A stretch of DNA of 23,385 nucleotides from Pleurotus djamor (Eukaryota; Basidiomycota; Agaricomycetes; Agaricales; Pleurotaceae): positions 1 through 23,385 of the forward strand of contig JAPEVF010000703.1 in assembly GCA_029747585.1 (NCBI GenBank). Reading direction: 5' to 3'. Below are positions 1 to 9,849 of the stretch, one piece after another. The position numbers were made by a program, and so were the translations under genes. A model generated the notes under the pieces. The model was not told the DNA's origin, made no database searches, and was given only the letters and a program-made list of their open reading frames with translations. Positions within the stretch are counted from its first letter, which is position 1. Every line of letters starts with the position of its first letter.

Positions 1-204
1 GCCAAGTTGTAAGACTCGGGAACTGCTGATTGATTGGTTTGGTCTGGTGATGATCGAATTGTTACCCTGTGGGTGTGCGTGTGGTTCCGATTTCAGTGGG
101 GCGGTCAGGACGTCAAGAAGGTCTTTGGAAGGGATAAGCCATTCGAAGGTGGTCTCGTGGATGAAGCGGTCGCGCCAGTAGCTTTGCTTGTCGAAGTCAA
201 CCAT
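1..204 (-). CDS. Probable class I SAM-dependent methyltransferase, N-terminal part (runs off left edge)
   Basis: An ATG at 204 opens a minus-strand frame that has no stop down to base 1, giving 68 residues. The start reads MVDFDKQSYWRDRFIHE, followed by FEWL, and the visible end is SSRVLQLG. A YW-x-x-RF segment followed by FEW(L/Y) and then a hydrophobic strand ending in LG fits the N-terminus of METTL13/EEF1AKMT-like methyltransferases. In those, LG begins the glycine-rich SAM-binding motif I (LxxGCGxS). The motif itself lies outside the window, so the assignment rests on the approach to it. No intron is needed in the visible part. An ambiguous base (N, 209) lies five bases upstream of the ATG and does not touch the frame. 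The substrate cannot be inferred. Confidence 0.6.
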   Translation of the reverse strand, partial: MVDFDKQSYWRDRFIHETTFEWLIPSKDLLDVLTAPLKSEPHAHPQGNNSIITRPNQSISSSRVLQLG

Positions 205-453
205 ATGTNGGGGGAGCCCTAGCCTTGTGGAGGTTGGAAGTCAGGCGATCGTGGTGAGCATGTGTTGGGCCTTTCGCTGATATCGCAGCCCTGGTCGGTG
301 ACTTGAGTGCGTACGCATATCCAGTAGGCCGTTCGTCCGTCCTTCCTTCGAGTCATCCAGGTGAATTATTCTGCATATCGTACAACAAAAAAGAGGGTGA
401 AATAATTTATTTCAGCAACCACTCAATCAGAGGCAAGATTGAGCCTCGCCAAT

Positions 454-2354
454 CTACAACCCCGAAAACTCGTCAGTACTCCCCACACTCCCAATCGTAA
501 ACGCCGACAACCTCCCTCCATACTTCCCATACAAACTCTCCTGTTGTCTTCCATTGAACCCGCCAGGCCCAACACCATCACCGTAACTCGGTGGCCCAGG
601 GGTCATCAACGAAAGGGTCCCAGGAGAACCACCACCACCAACCCCCGATTGCAAATGCAATTTCGAAGGCAAAACAGGAACAGATCTCCCGCTGGGATTG
701 ATATACCTCGACATCGCCACTGGCAACGAACCCGTGTTCTTATTCCTACCATTCATCCCATTGGTAGGATTGTTGCAAGGGCCCCTTGTATCATTCTTGG
801 TGTTGCTTCGGATATGATTGTTTCGATGATTGTGTTGTGGTTCACGGTTGGGCAGTGATTGATATCTGTGGGTATGGGAATGCTTGATGAGATGGAATTG
901 ATATCTCGACGAGCGGGTAAGGAATGAATGGAAGCGGGTGAAGAAGGGTGTTCGGGTCGTCGTGAAGGATAACCATCCTCTCTCCCCTTCTTCATCCTCC
1001 CGAGAGGGTTTACCGCCTTTAGCATAGGCATGGCCATTACCACGAACGGGAGGTGAAGCAGGGGGTATCTTGTGGTAAACAACAGCAGGCCCGGCGCTTC
1101 GGCTGTTCCTGTGTTGATACTGATAGCAGAGATTTGATGGATGCCGAGGGTCAACGGACTGATTGTAATACGTATGCACGATGACGAGTTGGATGATCAT
1201 AGGGAGGAGATAGGCGAATGGGAAAGAAAGGATGACAGGGAGCGTGGAGGCTTCGTAGGACGAGGAACATGCTGTGGAGGCGTTCGAGGTGTGAGGGACG
1301 TCTAGAATGGGGTGCTACATACATTGGGAGGCAGTCTTAGTAGTGCCGATGATGGGCGACCAATTTAGCTGGAAATGGATGTCAATAATGGCCGATCATT
1401 GGGCTTAGGCACGGGAGAGCTCACAAACGTTGACCGCAATGGGCCGCCATGAGATGGTATTTGCTGACACTCTCCCAAAAGTTCGCGCTATAAGCATAGA
1501 CCGTGAATAAAGGGGTAGAAGATTGTCAACAGAGATACGGACCTTGTAGACGATATACGAGCTTGATTGTATCAGCCCAGATATCGCTATCAGAACGGCA
1601 GAAACATAAACAAGTCGGGTGTACGCTTCGATCAGATGCAGGCGACGCTATTGAGGAGACGTATCCGTCAACAACAGCAAAGCGGTATTCTTGTCATTGG
1701 ACTCACGGGAACGATGTTGGCGACGACCCCGAAGAGCTCAACAATCGCCAGGGTGATAGCTATTATGCCGGTGACGAAGGAGAGTATGGCGAGCTCGGAG
1801 ACGTTGACTTGAAGACGAGGGAGGCGGTATTAATAAAATGGCGGTCTGCGAATAGAGCATCAAACTCACAAGACTTGTCCACTTCAAAATCAATGAACGC
1901 GTTGCGCTAAAGACAGGATGATATCAGGTTCTCTGTAACCCCAAGTCAATGGTAGTGTACACACGGTGCTACAACGATAGACAATATGAACACGGTTGTA
2001 TCAGAAGCAGATTGCGACGGGGCACGTACCAGTTAAGGTAGCGAAAGACGTTGAGAACGGCGACTGTAATAATAATAGGTAAACATAAGTAAGTATCAGA
2101 ACACAGGAATGAAACCGTCCCGTTGCATCGCCGTGCGTCCCGACTGAAACTGGGAGGGGGTACGTGCGGCGCACAAGGGAATGGGGAAAGCAGAGACGAA
2201 ACACACCAACGATAACGGGTACCCGCCAACACCGATCATACAACAACTTTCTGACCACCGTATACTTCGATTCCCGAGCCCCCTTCGAACCATCCCGATG
2301 CTGGAGGCTTGCTGATGACGATGAGACTATGGGCTGCAGTTTAACATACTCCAT
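454..2354 (-). CDS. Gene A: four-helix membrane protein with long low-complexity C-terminal tail (9 exons)
   Basis: Exons: 2354-2207, 2063-2030, 1968-1965, 1906-1870, 1807-1707, 1647-1543, 1487-1425, 1368-1323 and 1271-454. They join in phase to 1356 nt, 451 residues. Predicted membrane helices lie near residues 44-60, 80-103, 120-140 and 190-213. The loop between helices 3 and 4 carries two cysteines (GEC, SCSS), as in gene B. The tail of about 240 residues is rich in Ser, His, Asn, Gly and Pro. Helix count, loop pattern and intron phases match gene B, so the two are paralogs; I know no named family and give no function. Most introns are 51-62 nt; the first is 143 nt. The 4-nt exon 1968-1965 is supported by the same arrangement in gene B. 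The start was chosen because it leads into the segment aligning with gene B (KYTVVRKLLYDRCWR against TYAFVTRYYKRSLR). The start and the first intron are the least certain parts. Confidence 0.62.
1965..1968 (-). other. Predicted 4-nt microexon (CACC) of gene A
   Basis: The plain reading from exon 2063-2030 into exon 1906-1870 has no open frame. Two introns with canonical donors (GTACGT, 61 nt; GTGTGT, 58 nt) and acceptors (GTAG, TTAG) leave only four bases between them. The exon enters in phase 2 and leaves in phase 0, encoding the last base of Cys61 and Thr62. Gene B needs a 4-nt exon at the same place after an exon of the same length. The alternative is one 119-nt intron with a weaker GTGCCC donor. 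Confidence 0.55.
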
Positions 2355-3894
2355 TTCGCTCAGATTGATGGGAAGATGCGGGGACACCCACCGATATCAG
2401 GAGACCGCCAGTTGTCCACTGAGATACATGATTTAGTTGTATACGTTTAATGATGGAGACTAATTACTCACCTTGGAGCTGTAGAGGCGGTGGGCGAACC
2501 ATAGCTACTTCTTCTTCAAAGATAACTGCAAGGAACTCGATCGACGAGCTGCGTAATGTGTGGTCCTACCAGAGAAACCACAGTTGAGGGGGAGGGGGTT
2601 GAAGCGTCCAGCACAAGGGGCGACGGTTACAAGCTGTCTTGCTTAAGTATCAACTTATCCCCAAGCAAGTTCCAAGTCGGTGTTTCATCTCCAGCTGCGC
2701 GTTTCTGTTTCCGGTGAGAGAGCGTCAGATCCTCCGTATGGAGGTGTAACACAGCCTGTGTTTGAGCTGCATCAGTCACGATTATAAATGTCGACGAGAC
2801 TTAAGTTGAGTTCGGTGAGGACCAGACCTCCAAGACGCCTTGTTTCTGTTAACCTGTAGGTATAAAGCGGCCACAAAGTCTCGTCAGGAAGGAGGACGTA
2901 TTCCTTCGTTGAGGTACCAAATTTGATGGCGGCCGTCGAACATTAGCGTGTGCACCAGTATCGTAGCAAGGCGGATTGAGCATACCATCACCGGCCTTCA
3001 AGCTTCAGTATCAACCCGTATGATCTGGTTGCGGGTATCTTCTCAGCGTTAACGTGACTCTGAGCAGCCGTTGCACCCCCAATCGCCTCAAGCGTCCAGC
3101 GCTCAGCACCCATAGTTTACGAAGCAGGTTAACCCATCTATATATGTTCGTATATATCTACGACCATAGTGAGAACTAGGTAAATGTCCTTGTAAATGTT
3201 ACCCATACCTGATACCACGATATGACAACGTCGTTGCGCCTACCAACGTCTCATTGCTCCCAGTACAAAAAGTTCCATGTCGTCACAGATAACACCCCAT
3301 GTGCCAGCATGCCAACTTGAGGATCATGAGATAAATCTTCGAACTCGTCCAAACTTGTGCAAGTTCGAGGGTTTCTTATAGCCATTGCAAAGAAGAACAT
3401 CGTCGAGATCATCAGTACAGCCATTGTCAGCCCGACGAGGCGCTGCAATAGGTGATGTCGGTGTGGCCACGATAGTATCGGTAAGCGCATGAAAGTCACG
3501 ATGGTGCACACGACATTAGAAATCCAATGCAGTGTCCATTGGTGTTAGCGAAAATCAGGCACTAAAAGTGCAATATCCAGCGATAATTGGGCTTCATTTG
3601 GTTCCGCGTTTCAACCTGCGCAGACACGGATTCGAGATTGTTTATCATCGCCATGGATTCAGCGATGGGATACGCGAAATGCAGAGAGCGGGGCTGAGCG
3701 GTGATGCATTGATGTTGGGATTGCTGTTGGTCTCGAACTGCGCATGACAATCGGCGCGCAGTCCTTGGTGTCCAAACACGGACAAACACATTGCATGGGT
3801 TAGCTGCATCGCCTCTGTCACTTCATAACTACACACCACCACCACCTCGAACCCATTGTATATCTTCCCCCCCTTCACCCATCGTCAAAGACTT
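2355..3894. other. Intergenic region between head-to-head genes A and B
   Basis: About 1.5 kb lies between the start codons of the two divergent membrane-protein genes and must contain both promoters. I see no convincing TATA box next to either start. The minus strand carries a short membrane-like open segment near 3251-3511 (listed separately) and a 40-codon open stretch from an ATG near 3112. I could not join these into a gene. AT-rich sequence around 3135-3165 (TATATATG, TATATATC) looks non-coding. Confidence 0.5.
3251..3511 (-). pseudogene. Possible exon or relic of a membrane-protein gene
   Basis: The minus strand is open here and includes a strongly hydrophobic stretch (RLVGLTMAVLMISTMFFFAM) followed by a polar segment rich in Asp and Glu, ending at a stop at 3251. 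A plausible splice acceptor (CTATTGCAG) lies directly before CGCCTCGTC at about 3430, so the coding part may be only 3251-3430. No upstream exon with a start could be joined in phase. The segment may be a decayed relative of gene A/B or part of another multi-pass protein. Chance hydrophobicity cannot be excluded. Confidence 0.25.
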
Positions 3895-5481
3895 ATGGAT
3901 TATTCACGACCCCCACCACCACAAGGTATGTGTCCTCGACGTACCCTTTGACGAGTAAAGTCTAATCGAATGACCCTGGTTTCGATGAATTCAGGTGAGC
4001 AATTGTAGACGCAGCATTGGTGAACAATGAACTAAGACATGAATTTCAATGAACTGAAGGTCCCCCTCCTACATATGCTTTTGTAACGAGATACTACAAA
4101 CGGAGTCTGCGACCCTTCGTAGCCATCTGTGAGTTGTGGAAGATTTCTCTTGGATGACAGTAAGCTGACCTGTTTTCGTAGTTGCTTTCCTCAGTGCTCT
4201 ATGGACACTCTTTTCGTGCGTTCTTATCCTCTTTTTATCGTTATGAAAGAATCTAATCTTTGCCCATATAGGTCTGTATGTATCTTGACCGCCCCTCTCT
4301 GCAGGATGACTTGACCAACTGGTTTTGCATAGATTGGCTTCTTCCGTGCCATCAATATCGACCGAGCTCGTACGTGCACTCACTCCTCACCCTCAGGCTT
4401 AACTAACCCGTCATTGGCTACCAGAAAATTCGCAGCTTGGGACTTTCTCGATTGTCCTAGGCTCGCTGTACATGGCTCTATTCTTGATTGAATCTCTTGG
4501 TTTAGCGGCCGCTGCCACGGTTCGTAATCTCTCATCTTTGTTCCATACCTATCAAGCTGATTATTGCAATAGCAACGAGTTGCATTGGTCCGAATCTACG
4601 CCCTATTGTCCTCTCTTGCTTTTGTCATTGTACTCGCCACTGGCCTCATGCGTGTAGTCATCCACTTCTTGTTCAAGGTCTGCTCCCGACTATGCTTGCG
4701 CACATCCTATTTCCTGAAGTCCCCTCCAGAACGATTTGATAGCCGAGTGTTCCACCTTGACTGAAGGTCGAACATTTGTATTCGTAAGCATACCCACCCG
4801 CCGGTTCTTGTTTGAGGTCTCACCCGTTGCTATAGCGTTATGGACTCTTCGGTCCCATACGTAGCGATGTCATCAGTCAAGAGGAAGCAGACAGATGTAA
4901 GCCCGAAAGTCCTACCGCTCCAAGTTTTGGCTCTCATCCTCGTGGTTTTCTAGGGTGTCGACGTGCTTGGGACCACGATTCGTGGGCCGAAATCATATCG
5001 CTTCTCATCACACTCTGTAAGTTCTATTCTTAGCTTCAAGATAATAATAGAGTACTGATCGACGACATCATAGTCCTCGCTGCTATGTTTGCCGCTGTCG
5101 CATTCGCTTATTACCGCCAGGTTCTTGATCCCACCAGCCCTGCCAACGCTACCCGTGCTCCATCGAGCCAGGCTCGTGCTGCCGCCGGTGGTTACCCGAA
5201 CTACTACAACCCACCGTATAACGCCCAAGTTCCTCATCTTGGTTACAACCAACAATATCCTCCTCCGGCTGGACCACCCCCGCCTCGCGACGAGGCTTTT
5301 GTCCCACCGTATGACAACGATGCGACTGATGGCAAACCGCCTGGGTACACCGGGGCNGGGGTATGATGTCGGAAAGAATGACGACAAAGAGAACCCGTTC
5401 GCCGATTTCGATGGACCCAGTCACAGCGTTGAGAGGGATGTGACGAGTCGACCGGGACCTGGCGGACGAGATACGTTCTGA
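3895..5481 (+). CDS. Gene B: four-helix membrane protein with Pro/Tyr-rich tail (11 exons)
   Basis: Exons: 3895-3925, 4060-4128, 4182-4215, 4272-4275, 4333-4369, 4425-4519, 4573-4677, 4730-4783, 4836-4896, 4954-5016 and 5074-5481. With the N at 5357 ignored they join to 960 nt, 319 residues. The protein starts MDYSRPPPPQGPPPTYAF. Helices lie near residues 30-52, 66-88, 97-120 and 173-200, and the loop before helix 4 has two cysteines (IAEC, RWC). After helix 4 comes YYRQVLDPTSPANA, then a cytosolic-type tail rich in Pro, Tyr, Gly and Asn. Intron positions and phases match gene A. Read literally, the N adds a base and gives a stop at 5366; dropping it continues the tail to TGA at 5479-5481. 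I know this type of unnamed protein from mushrooms but not its function. Confidence 0.72.
3926..4059 (+). other. Gene B intron 1 with internal zero-length exon (recursive splice site)
   Basis: The 134-nt interval between exon 1 (ends CAAG) and exon 2 (starts GTCCCC) is twice the usual intron length here. Its middle reads GAATTCAG directly followed by GTGAGC: an acceptor abutting a donor at 3994/3995. This splits it into 69-nt and 65-nt introns, each with its own donor (GTATGT, GTGAGC), branch-like element (TCTAATC near 3961, AACTAAG near 4030) and acceptor. Two rounds of splicing without an intervening exon would give the same mRNA. Confidence 0.5.
4272..4275 (+). other. Predicted 4-nt microexon (GTCT) of gene B
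   Basis: Exon 4182-4215 ends in phase 2 and exon 4333-4369 must begin in phase 0 to read IGFFRAINIDRA. A four-base exon between a 56-nt intron (GTGCGT...TATAG) and a 57-nt intron (GTATGT...GCATAG) satisfies this and adds Ser45/Ser46. Gene A has the same 34-nt, 4-nt, 37-nt exon series with the same phases. Confidence 0.6.
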
Positions 5482-5660
5482 GATGTATGTACGATGAACG
5501 TTTGAACGACGCTTTCTTGGGACGTTGTATGATTATATTTTCCCAGATGTTTGAAGACGACGCAACGACGCATACTTACTACGTAGCTTCTATGGCATAT
5601 TACTCACTGTATCCACTCTACTTACTTATCATCACCTTTATTTCTTTCTTGCACCAACCA

Positions 5661-7209
5661 CTACCAACCTTCCTCCCAGGCATCTCCCCCCAATTCCTCC
5701 CACCGCAAGTACGGCAACTGTCCGCTAGAGTTCAGCCCTTTCAACCGCCGAGAATCCTCTACGCACTCTCCAGCAGTGACTATCACCCACAGATCCTTCA
5801 ACGGATTCGAAGAAAGGCGGGATGCCACCATCGTAGCAATCGACCCATGTGGTATTTTAACCCGAAAAGTACAGCTTTTGAGGTGAAGACTATTCAAATG
5901 GGGACAAAGGACGGAGGAGGAGTCGCCTGATCTTTCGTTTAGCGGGACGGTGAGTGCATTGAACACCTGGTAGTTGAATCTCGGGAAGTCTTGAATCTCC
6001 AGGTGTTCAAGGGTGGGCGAAACATGTTTGAGGAGCCGTAAGAAGATGGGCGACGAGACGGGTAGGTCGTCTAGAGACAACGCACGTAACTGTGTGGTTT
6101 TGAACAACTTCGCTAGGGCGTTGCAGATTTGTTTCTCCTCATGGTCCTCCATACCCAACGGTGTATATAGCCGGAAGGTTAATCCCGTGAGCCGAGGGGA
6201 CTTGATGAGAGCAAGGAAGGAACATAATCCGGGAGGTGTTCCTTTGATGTTGAGTGAGGCGAGCCGAGGAAGTCCAATAGGCTTCATTGATTGTGCAGCG
6301 GCACAGTGTCCTTCGTCACAGCGATCGATGATAGAGGCTTCGAATGAAGTCAAGTTGGGCACTCTTTTCAAGAGATTGATGATATCGATGATATGTGAGA
6401 AGTCATTAGAAACAAGAGCCAAATTTCGTAGTTGAGTCCATGGGATAGGGAGTTTTAGAGCTTTGGACATGGCACCGGTCCAGGTGAAGTTCTTCAACAG
6501 AGGGAACGCTTTTGACGTAAATGGGGATAGAAGTTGAGATTTGTGCGCGAGATGCAGAGTCTCTAGGACGTTCGGTGCAGCGATAAGAGCAGGAAATAAT
6601 GGTTCCTTAGGATCAACGGCATCGAAACTCTCTGGAATGTAGATAGATATCGACTTGGTGTGATCCATGTGCGTATGCAAGAGTCGGATGACATTCCGTG
6701 GTACGGACGACGGAAAGTTGTCCTCCCAATCGGTGAACAGGAAACTGAGATCGACGTTCAAAGGGGAAGTTCGGGATCGCGCCAGGTACGTCTTGATAAC
6801 GTAGAGCGGTGGATCGCATAACGCTGAGACTTCGCCTTCAGAATACACCCAAGTGACGGGATAGTTGGGGTTGTTAACGGATATCTTGATGGATGTCCAT
6901 AATTCAGAGTGCCCGATGGCTAGTCGTCGCCATACAGAGCAGACATGAGTGAGTACCCAAGGTGCTTTGTTTTTCCGCGGGTGGGTTATTGGATCAGATG
7001 CCGAGCAAAGAACAAATATCTTTTTCAAGAGTTCGGGAGGGAGTACGTCGACGGGCGTAAGTGAGTTTTTCGTAGGAAGTGAGCTTTTCGTAATCAACTC
7101 CTACCTACTTTCGAAGTCGATGAGTCACCATACATCATCACAGGTACAGACTCACATATTCTAATTTGGTGATGGTGGAGGGAAGGAAGAAAAAGGTGGT
7201 CGAGTTCAT
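5661..7209 (-). CDS. F-box domain protein, intact copy 1 (2 exons)
   Basis: The 497-residue protein has an N-terminal F-box near residues 36-85 (DVLPPELLKKIF, then APWVLTHVCSVWRRLA and SELWTSIKI). A long leucine-rich C-terminal region of divergent repeats follows. F-box proteins couple substrates to SCF ubiquitin ligases through Skp1; the C-terminal half probably binds the substrate, which is unknown. The large exon (7100-5661) has no ATG before the F-box. A short first exon (7209-7156, MNSTTFFFLPSTITKLEY) joins it in phase 0 through a 55-nt intron starting GTGAGT. The same first exon and donor recur in both broken copies at 9338-9717 and 9850-10660, which supports this start. The gene is convergent with gene B, about 180 bp away. 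Confidence 0.82.
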
Positions 7210-7544
7210 GTATGGAAATTGCTGAGATATCACATATCAGATAAGAATAACAGGAGGGTCGTCAATGTTGAATATTTGCCGCTTTGTCCGCCAAGAGATG
7301 ACTTCGGCCACCCCTGTTACTTCCTGGTCTCTGTCTTCAACTGAGCGTCACTGTCATCTGCTGGTTTTACTCTCAGTTAGGCCACTGGGAATCGCTGAGG
7401 CTTAGGGAAGATCATCAGCAATAGGGAGCTACTGGGTCGGTCTGACATGCAATGCATTGTGTTCGACTACCATAGGTATTTCGGTACATCGAATACGATG
7501 AGTATGTCAGACAGGGTGCACTAGATTTCGCCAAGATTCAAGTC
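7210..7544. other. Intergenic region between F-box copy 1 and the secreted-protein gene
   Basis: These 335 bp hold the promoter of F-box copy 1 and the 3' flank of the secreted-protein gene. The part up to about 7297 is part of the F-box duplication unit: it ends in GCTTTGTCCGCCAAGAG (7281-7297), also present at 9790 and 10743. Beyond that point similarity between copies stops. I see nothing further. Confidence 0.5.
7281..7297. repeat. Boundary motif of the F-box duplication unit, copy 1
   Basis: GCTTTGTCCGCCAAGAG occurs here and at 10743-10759, with 16 of its 17 bases also at 9790-9805. Each time it lies roughly 70-100 bp upstream of an F-box copy's first ATG, and the copies diverge just after it. 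At 10743-10759 it lies within the last codons of the 492-residue F-box gene. Confidence 0.6.
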
Positions 7545-8846
7545 TCAAAGCCCTCGACGAGCTGCTTTGCCCGTGGCTGCAGCGACTTTAGCCGCAGATA
7601 CAAGAGAGGATACAGCAGGAATGCTGGATTGGGAAACACTTGCGGCTAAGAGGCCAGCGGTCGGAGCATCGACAGGAGCGAAAGGCGCATCAGGGCCTGA
7701 GCAAGCTGTCTCCGTGAAGCTGATATCAAGGGTGACCTTCGAGTTAGGCCACTGCAAACAGTAAAATATAAAATCAGAGATCAGATGTCTCAAGCAGAAA
7801 GTGGAGAGCTTGCGTACGAATGTGATCCCATGAGTATCAACAGGGCAAGTCGCGCCAATACCACCGTTACCGCTAGGTCCTCCCCTCAACTTCAAGAAAC
7901 ATTTACCATCAGAGCAGACGGGAGTGCCCTTAAAGAGGCCAGCTTGCGCCGCGTTGGTGTTGAACTTGATGTGGGTACCATTGAATCCGTTGTCAATCCA
8001 GCCAACGGTGCCAGCAGCGTCTTGGGGTCGGCCCATTTGATCTTGCAGGAACCATGACCCATCGGTTGGCACGGCGTCTCCCAACGAACAGTCAGTCGTA
8101 GTTTTACACACCTTGAACGGGATGTCTCTGAAGAACCCGTTCTTGGAGTATGTAGGGGCGGCATGGTCTCCACCGAGTTGAGTGCCATCGCTGAATTTGA
8201 GGACGTAACAGTGGCCGTATTTGATACCCAAGTCGGTGTCGGATGCACAGACAGGATCGGCGAGATCTTTGCAAGTTGGGCGAGGGGGCGGCGGGGCGCA
8301 TTTACCATTCAACCAGATCAGACCGGCGGCACAGCAATCCCCCTTTTTAGATGCTTTGTCGCCCTTGAAGGAGAACCCAGGGGCACAACANCCCCCCGAG
8401 ACCGGAAACTTTGTCCTGAGACCAGGCCTTCTCGGTGTCGCAGCATCCTCCCACTACAGTTGCTTGATCTCCGGACCACTTCTGACCAGGAGGACAACAC
8501 TAGGGAGGCATATGTACGCATGAGCAAGATGTTCGTCAAAAGGCATTGGATGAAGGCTGAACCCACCTCTCCAATTCGCTTAGCTTCATCAAACCAGGTG
8601 ATACCGAGAGGAGGAGGGCAACAACTCTCGACGGTCTCATTCTGCGAACCAGAGTCAGTGACATGCTCGATGATCATGGAGTAGATTAACCCTTACAGGT
8701 TGGAAGAAGGGAGTGTTGCCTACTCCGAAGCAAACATCTCCAACGGCTTTGGTGACTGCAGCCGCCTTGTTTTGCGCTTTGTCGCCTGCTGCCTGAGCAG
8801 CGGCAGTGAAAGCGAGTGCAACGAGAGCAACTGTGAGGAAAGCCAT
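7545..8846 (-). CDS. Secreted cysteine-rich protein with CC-pair repeats (4 exons)
   Basis: Exons 8846-8697, 8641-8567, 8481-7818 and 7751-7545 join in phase to 364 residues once the N at 8391 is ignored. Residues 1-20 form a signal peptide with a clear AQA-A cleavage pattern, so the protein is probably exported. The N-terminal part carries adjacent cysteine pairs at residues 57/58, 88/89, 106/107 and 124/125; the last three are exactly 18 apart. A proline stretch (APPPPRP) then leads to a cysteine-containing globular domain (KYGHCYVLKF, DQMGRPQDAAGTVGW). The tail is rich in Ala, Ser and Val. I do not recognise the family. A TATA box stands 70-79 bp upstream of the ATG. The gene separates F-box copy 1 from the rest of the array on the same strand. 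Confidence 0.8.
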
Positions 8847-9337
8847 TATCTTTGAGAGTACCAAAGAAAAGCTGGAGAACCACTTGGTTGAGAAATCAGT
8901 GGTGCTACATCTCCACCTTTTATAGGCGAAATATAATGGTCACCTATACGTTCACATAAGCCTGTCGGCACATATTCGCTCAGAAGGACTTCTGGCCAGG
9001 TTTTATAAAAAGTGACGCAAATCGTGGGTTTGGATGTCGTGGATGACACGCTAGGTTGCAACGCTAGATGGCCTTCCAGCCGGCGCTTCATATCTCATAG
9101 GTCATTCAAGCATCCGGAAGTAGCAAATCAACGGGTCGCCGATCACCCGAAGGCGTAGTGCTAGGCACATCGTAGTCCTAGAAGGTATTCCGGCGCTTGA
9201 ACAAGGCGCGTTAGTTGGTCGGGTAAACGTGAAAGAAGCGATCGAAGGGTGCTAACCTAACAAGCTAAGGGGAAGTATTGACGGGCGACAGACCGCCCGT
9301 TCTCATTTGATTGCAATGGATGCGTCGATATCCTAAG
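8847..9337. other. Intergenic region upstream of the secreted-protein gene
   Basis: About 490 bp. The left end carries the TATA box and 5' leader of the secreted-protein gene. No frame longer than the leader shows coding character, and similarity to the F-box copies starts only at about 9338. Confidence 0.45.
8916..8925 (-). promoter_or_regulatory. TATA box of the secreted-protein gene
   Basis: The minus strand reads CTATAAAAGG, a consensus TATA element, 70-79 bp upstream of the ATG at 8846. That spacing suits a fungal core promoter and suggests a strongly or conditionally expressed gene. Confidence 0.6.
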
Positions 9338-9717
9338 TGTGCGCATGCAAGAGCCGGACAACATTCTGCCAGTGTGGCACAAACGACGGTAAGTTTTTCC
9401 TCCCATACGGTGGACAAAATGAGAACGTTCAAGAGGGAAGCTCGGGATCGCGCAAGATAAGTCTTAGCTTGATCACGTAGAGTATAAAGCTGAGACTTCT
9501 TCGCCTTCCGAATACACTCATGTGATCGGATAGGTTGTTAGAGGATACATATCTTGATGGATGAGTACATTGCTGGGCGCAAGTGAGCTTTCCGTAATCA
9601 GTGACTCTAGCCTGCAATTGAGAGGATTCGACGTCAATTAGTCACCGTACGTCGTTACAGATACAGACTCACATCTGGCGATAGCAGTGGAAGGAAGGAA
9701 ACCATGGCCGAGTTCAT
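9338..9717 (-). pseudogene. F-box pseudogene, N-terminal fragment (copy 2)
   Basis: This segment aligns with bases about 6668-7209 of F-box copy 1. It keeps the short first exon (ATG at 9717, MNSAMVSFLPLLSPD, donor GTGAGT), part of exon 2 and the region around TYLARSR. The stretch encoding the F-box core is deleted between the ISV region and the exon-2 start. Small insertions and deletions break the remaining frame, and nothing after the fragment matches the leucine-rich part. It cannot encode an F-box protein. Its 5' flank ends in the same boundary motif (9790-9805) as the other copies, so it arose by duplication. Confidence 0.75.
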
Positions 9718-9849
9718 GTTCACTGTGTGAACGGCGGAGATATCAGATAAGACAAGCATTCGATTGATGAATAGGTCGCAGTAGATGAGGCTTTGTCCGC
9801 CAAGAAAAAAGTAATTATCCAACGCAGGGGCGAGCCGGCGGTGGTAGCC

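Noticed and set aside
439..858. Plus-strand frame of 139 codons opposite gene A
   Set aside because: Antisense to the Asn/His/Gly-rich tail of gene A, which is joined in phase to eight upstream exons.
2072..2149. Extra gene A exon between 2149 and about 2105
   Set aside because: It would keep the phase but inserts a polar segment into helix 1 and needs a 41-nt intron; the model without it aligns with gene B.
5085..5366. TGA at 5364-5366 as the true end of gene B
   Set aside because: The stop appears only because the N at 5357 adds a base. Without it the tail continues in similar composition to 5481.
8318..8677. Minus-strand frame of 119 codons through the N at 8391
   Set aside because: It is a shifted reading of exons 2 and 3 and the intron of the secreted protein; the CC-repeat frame fits better on both sides.
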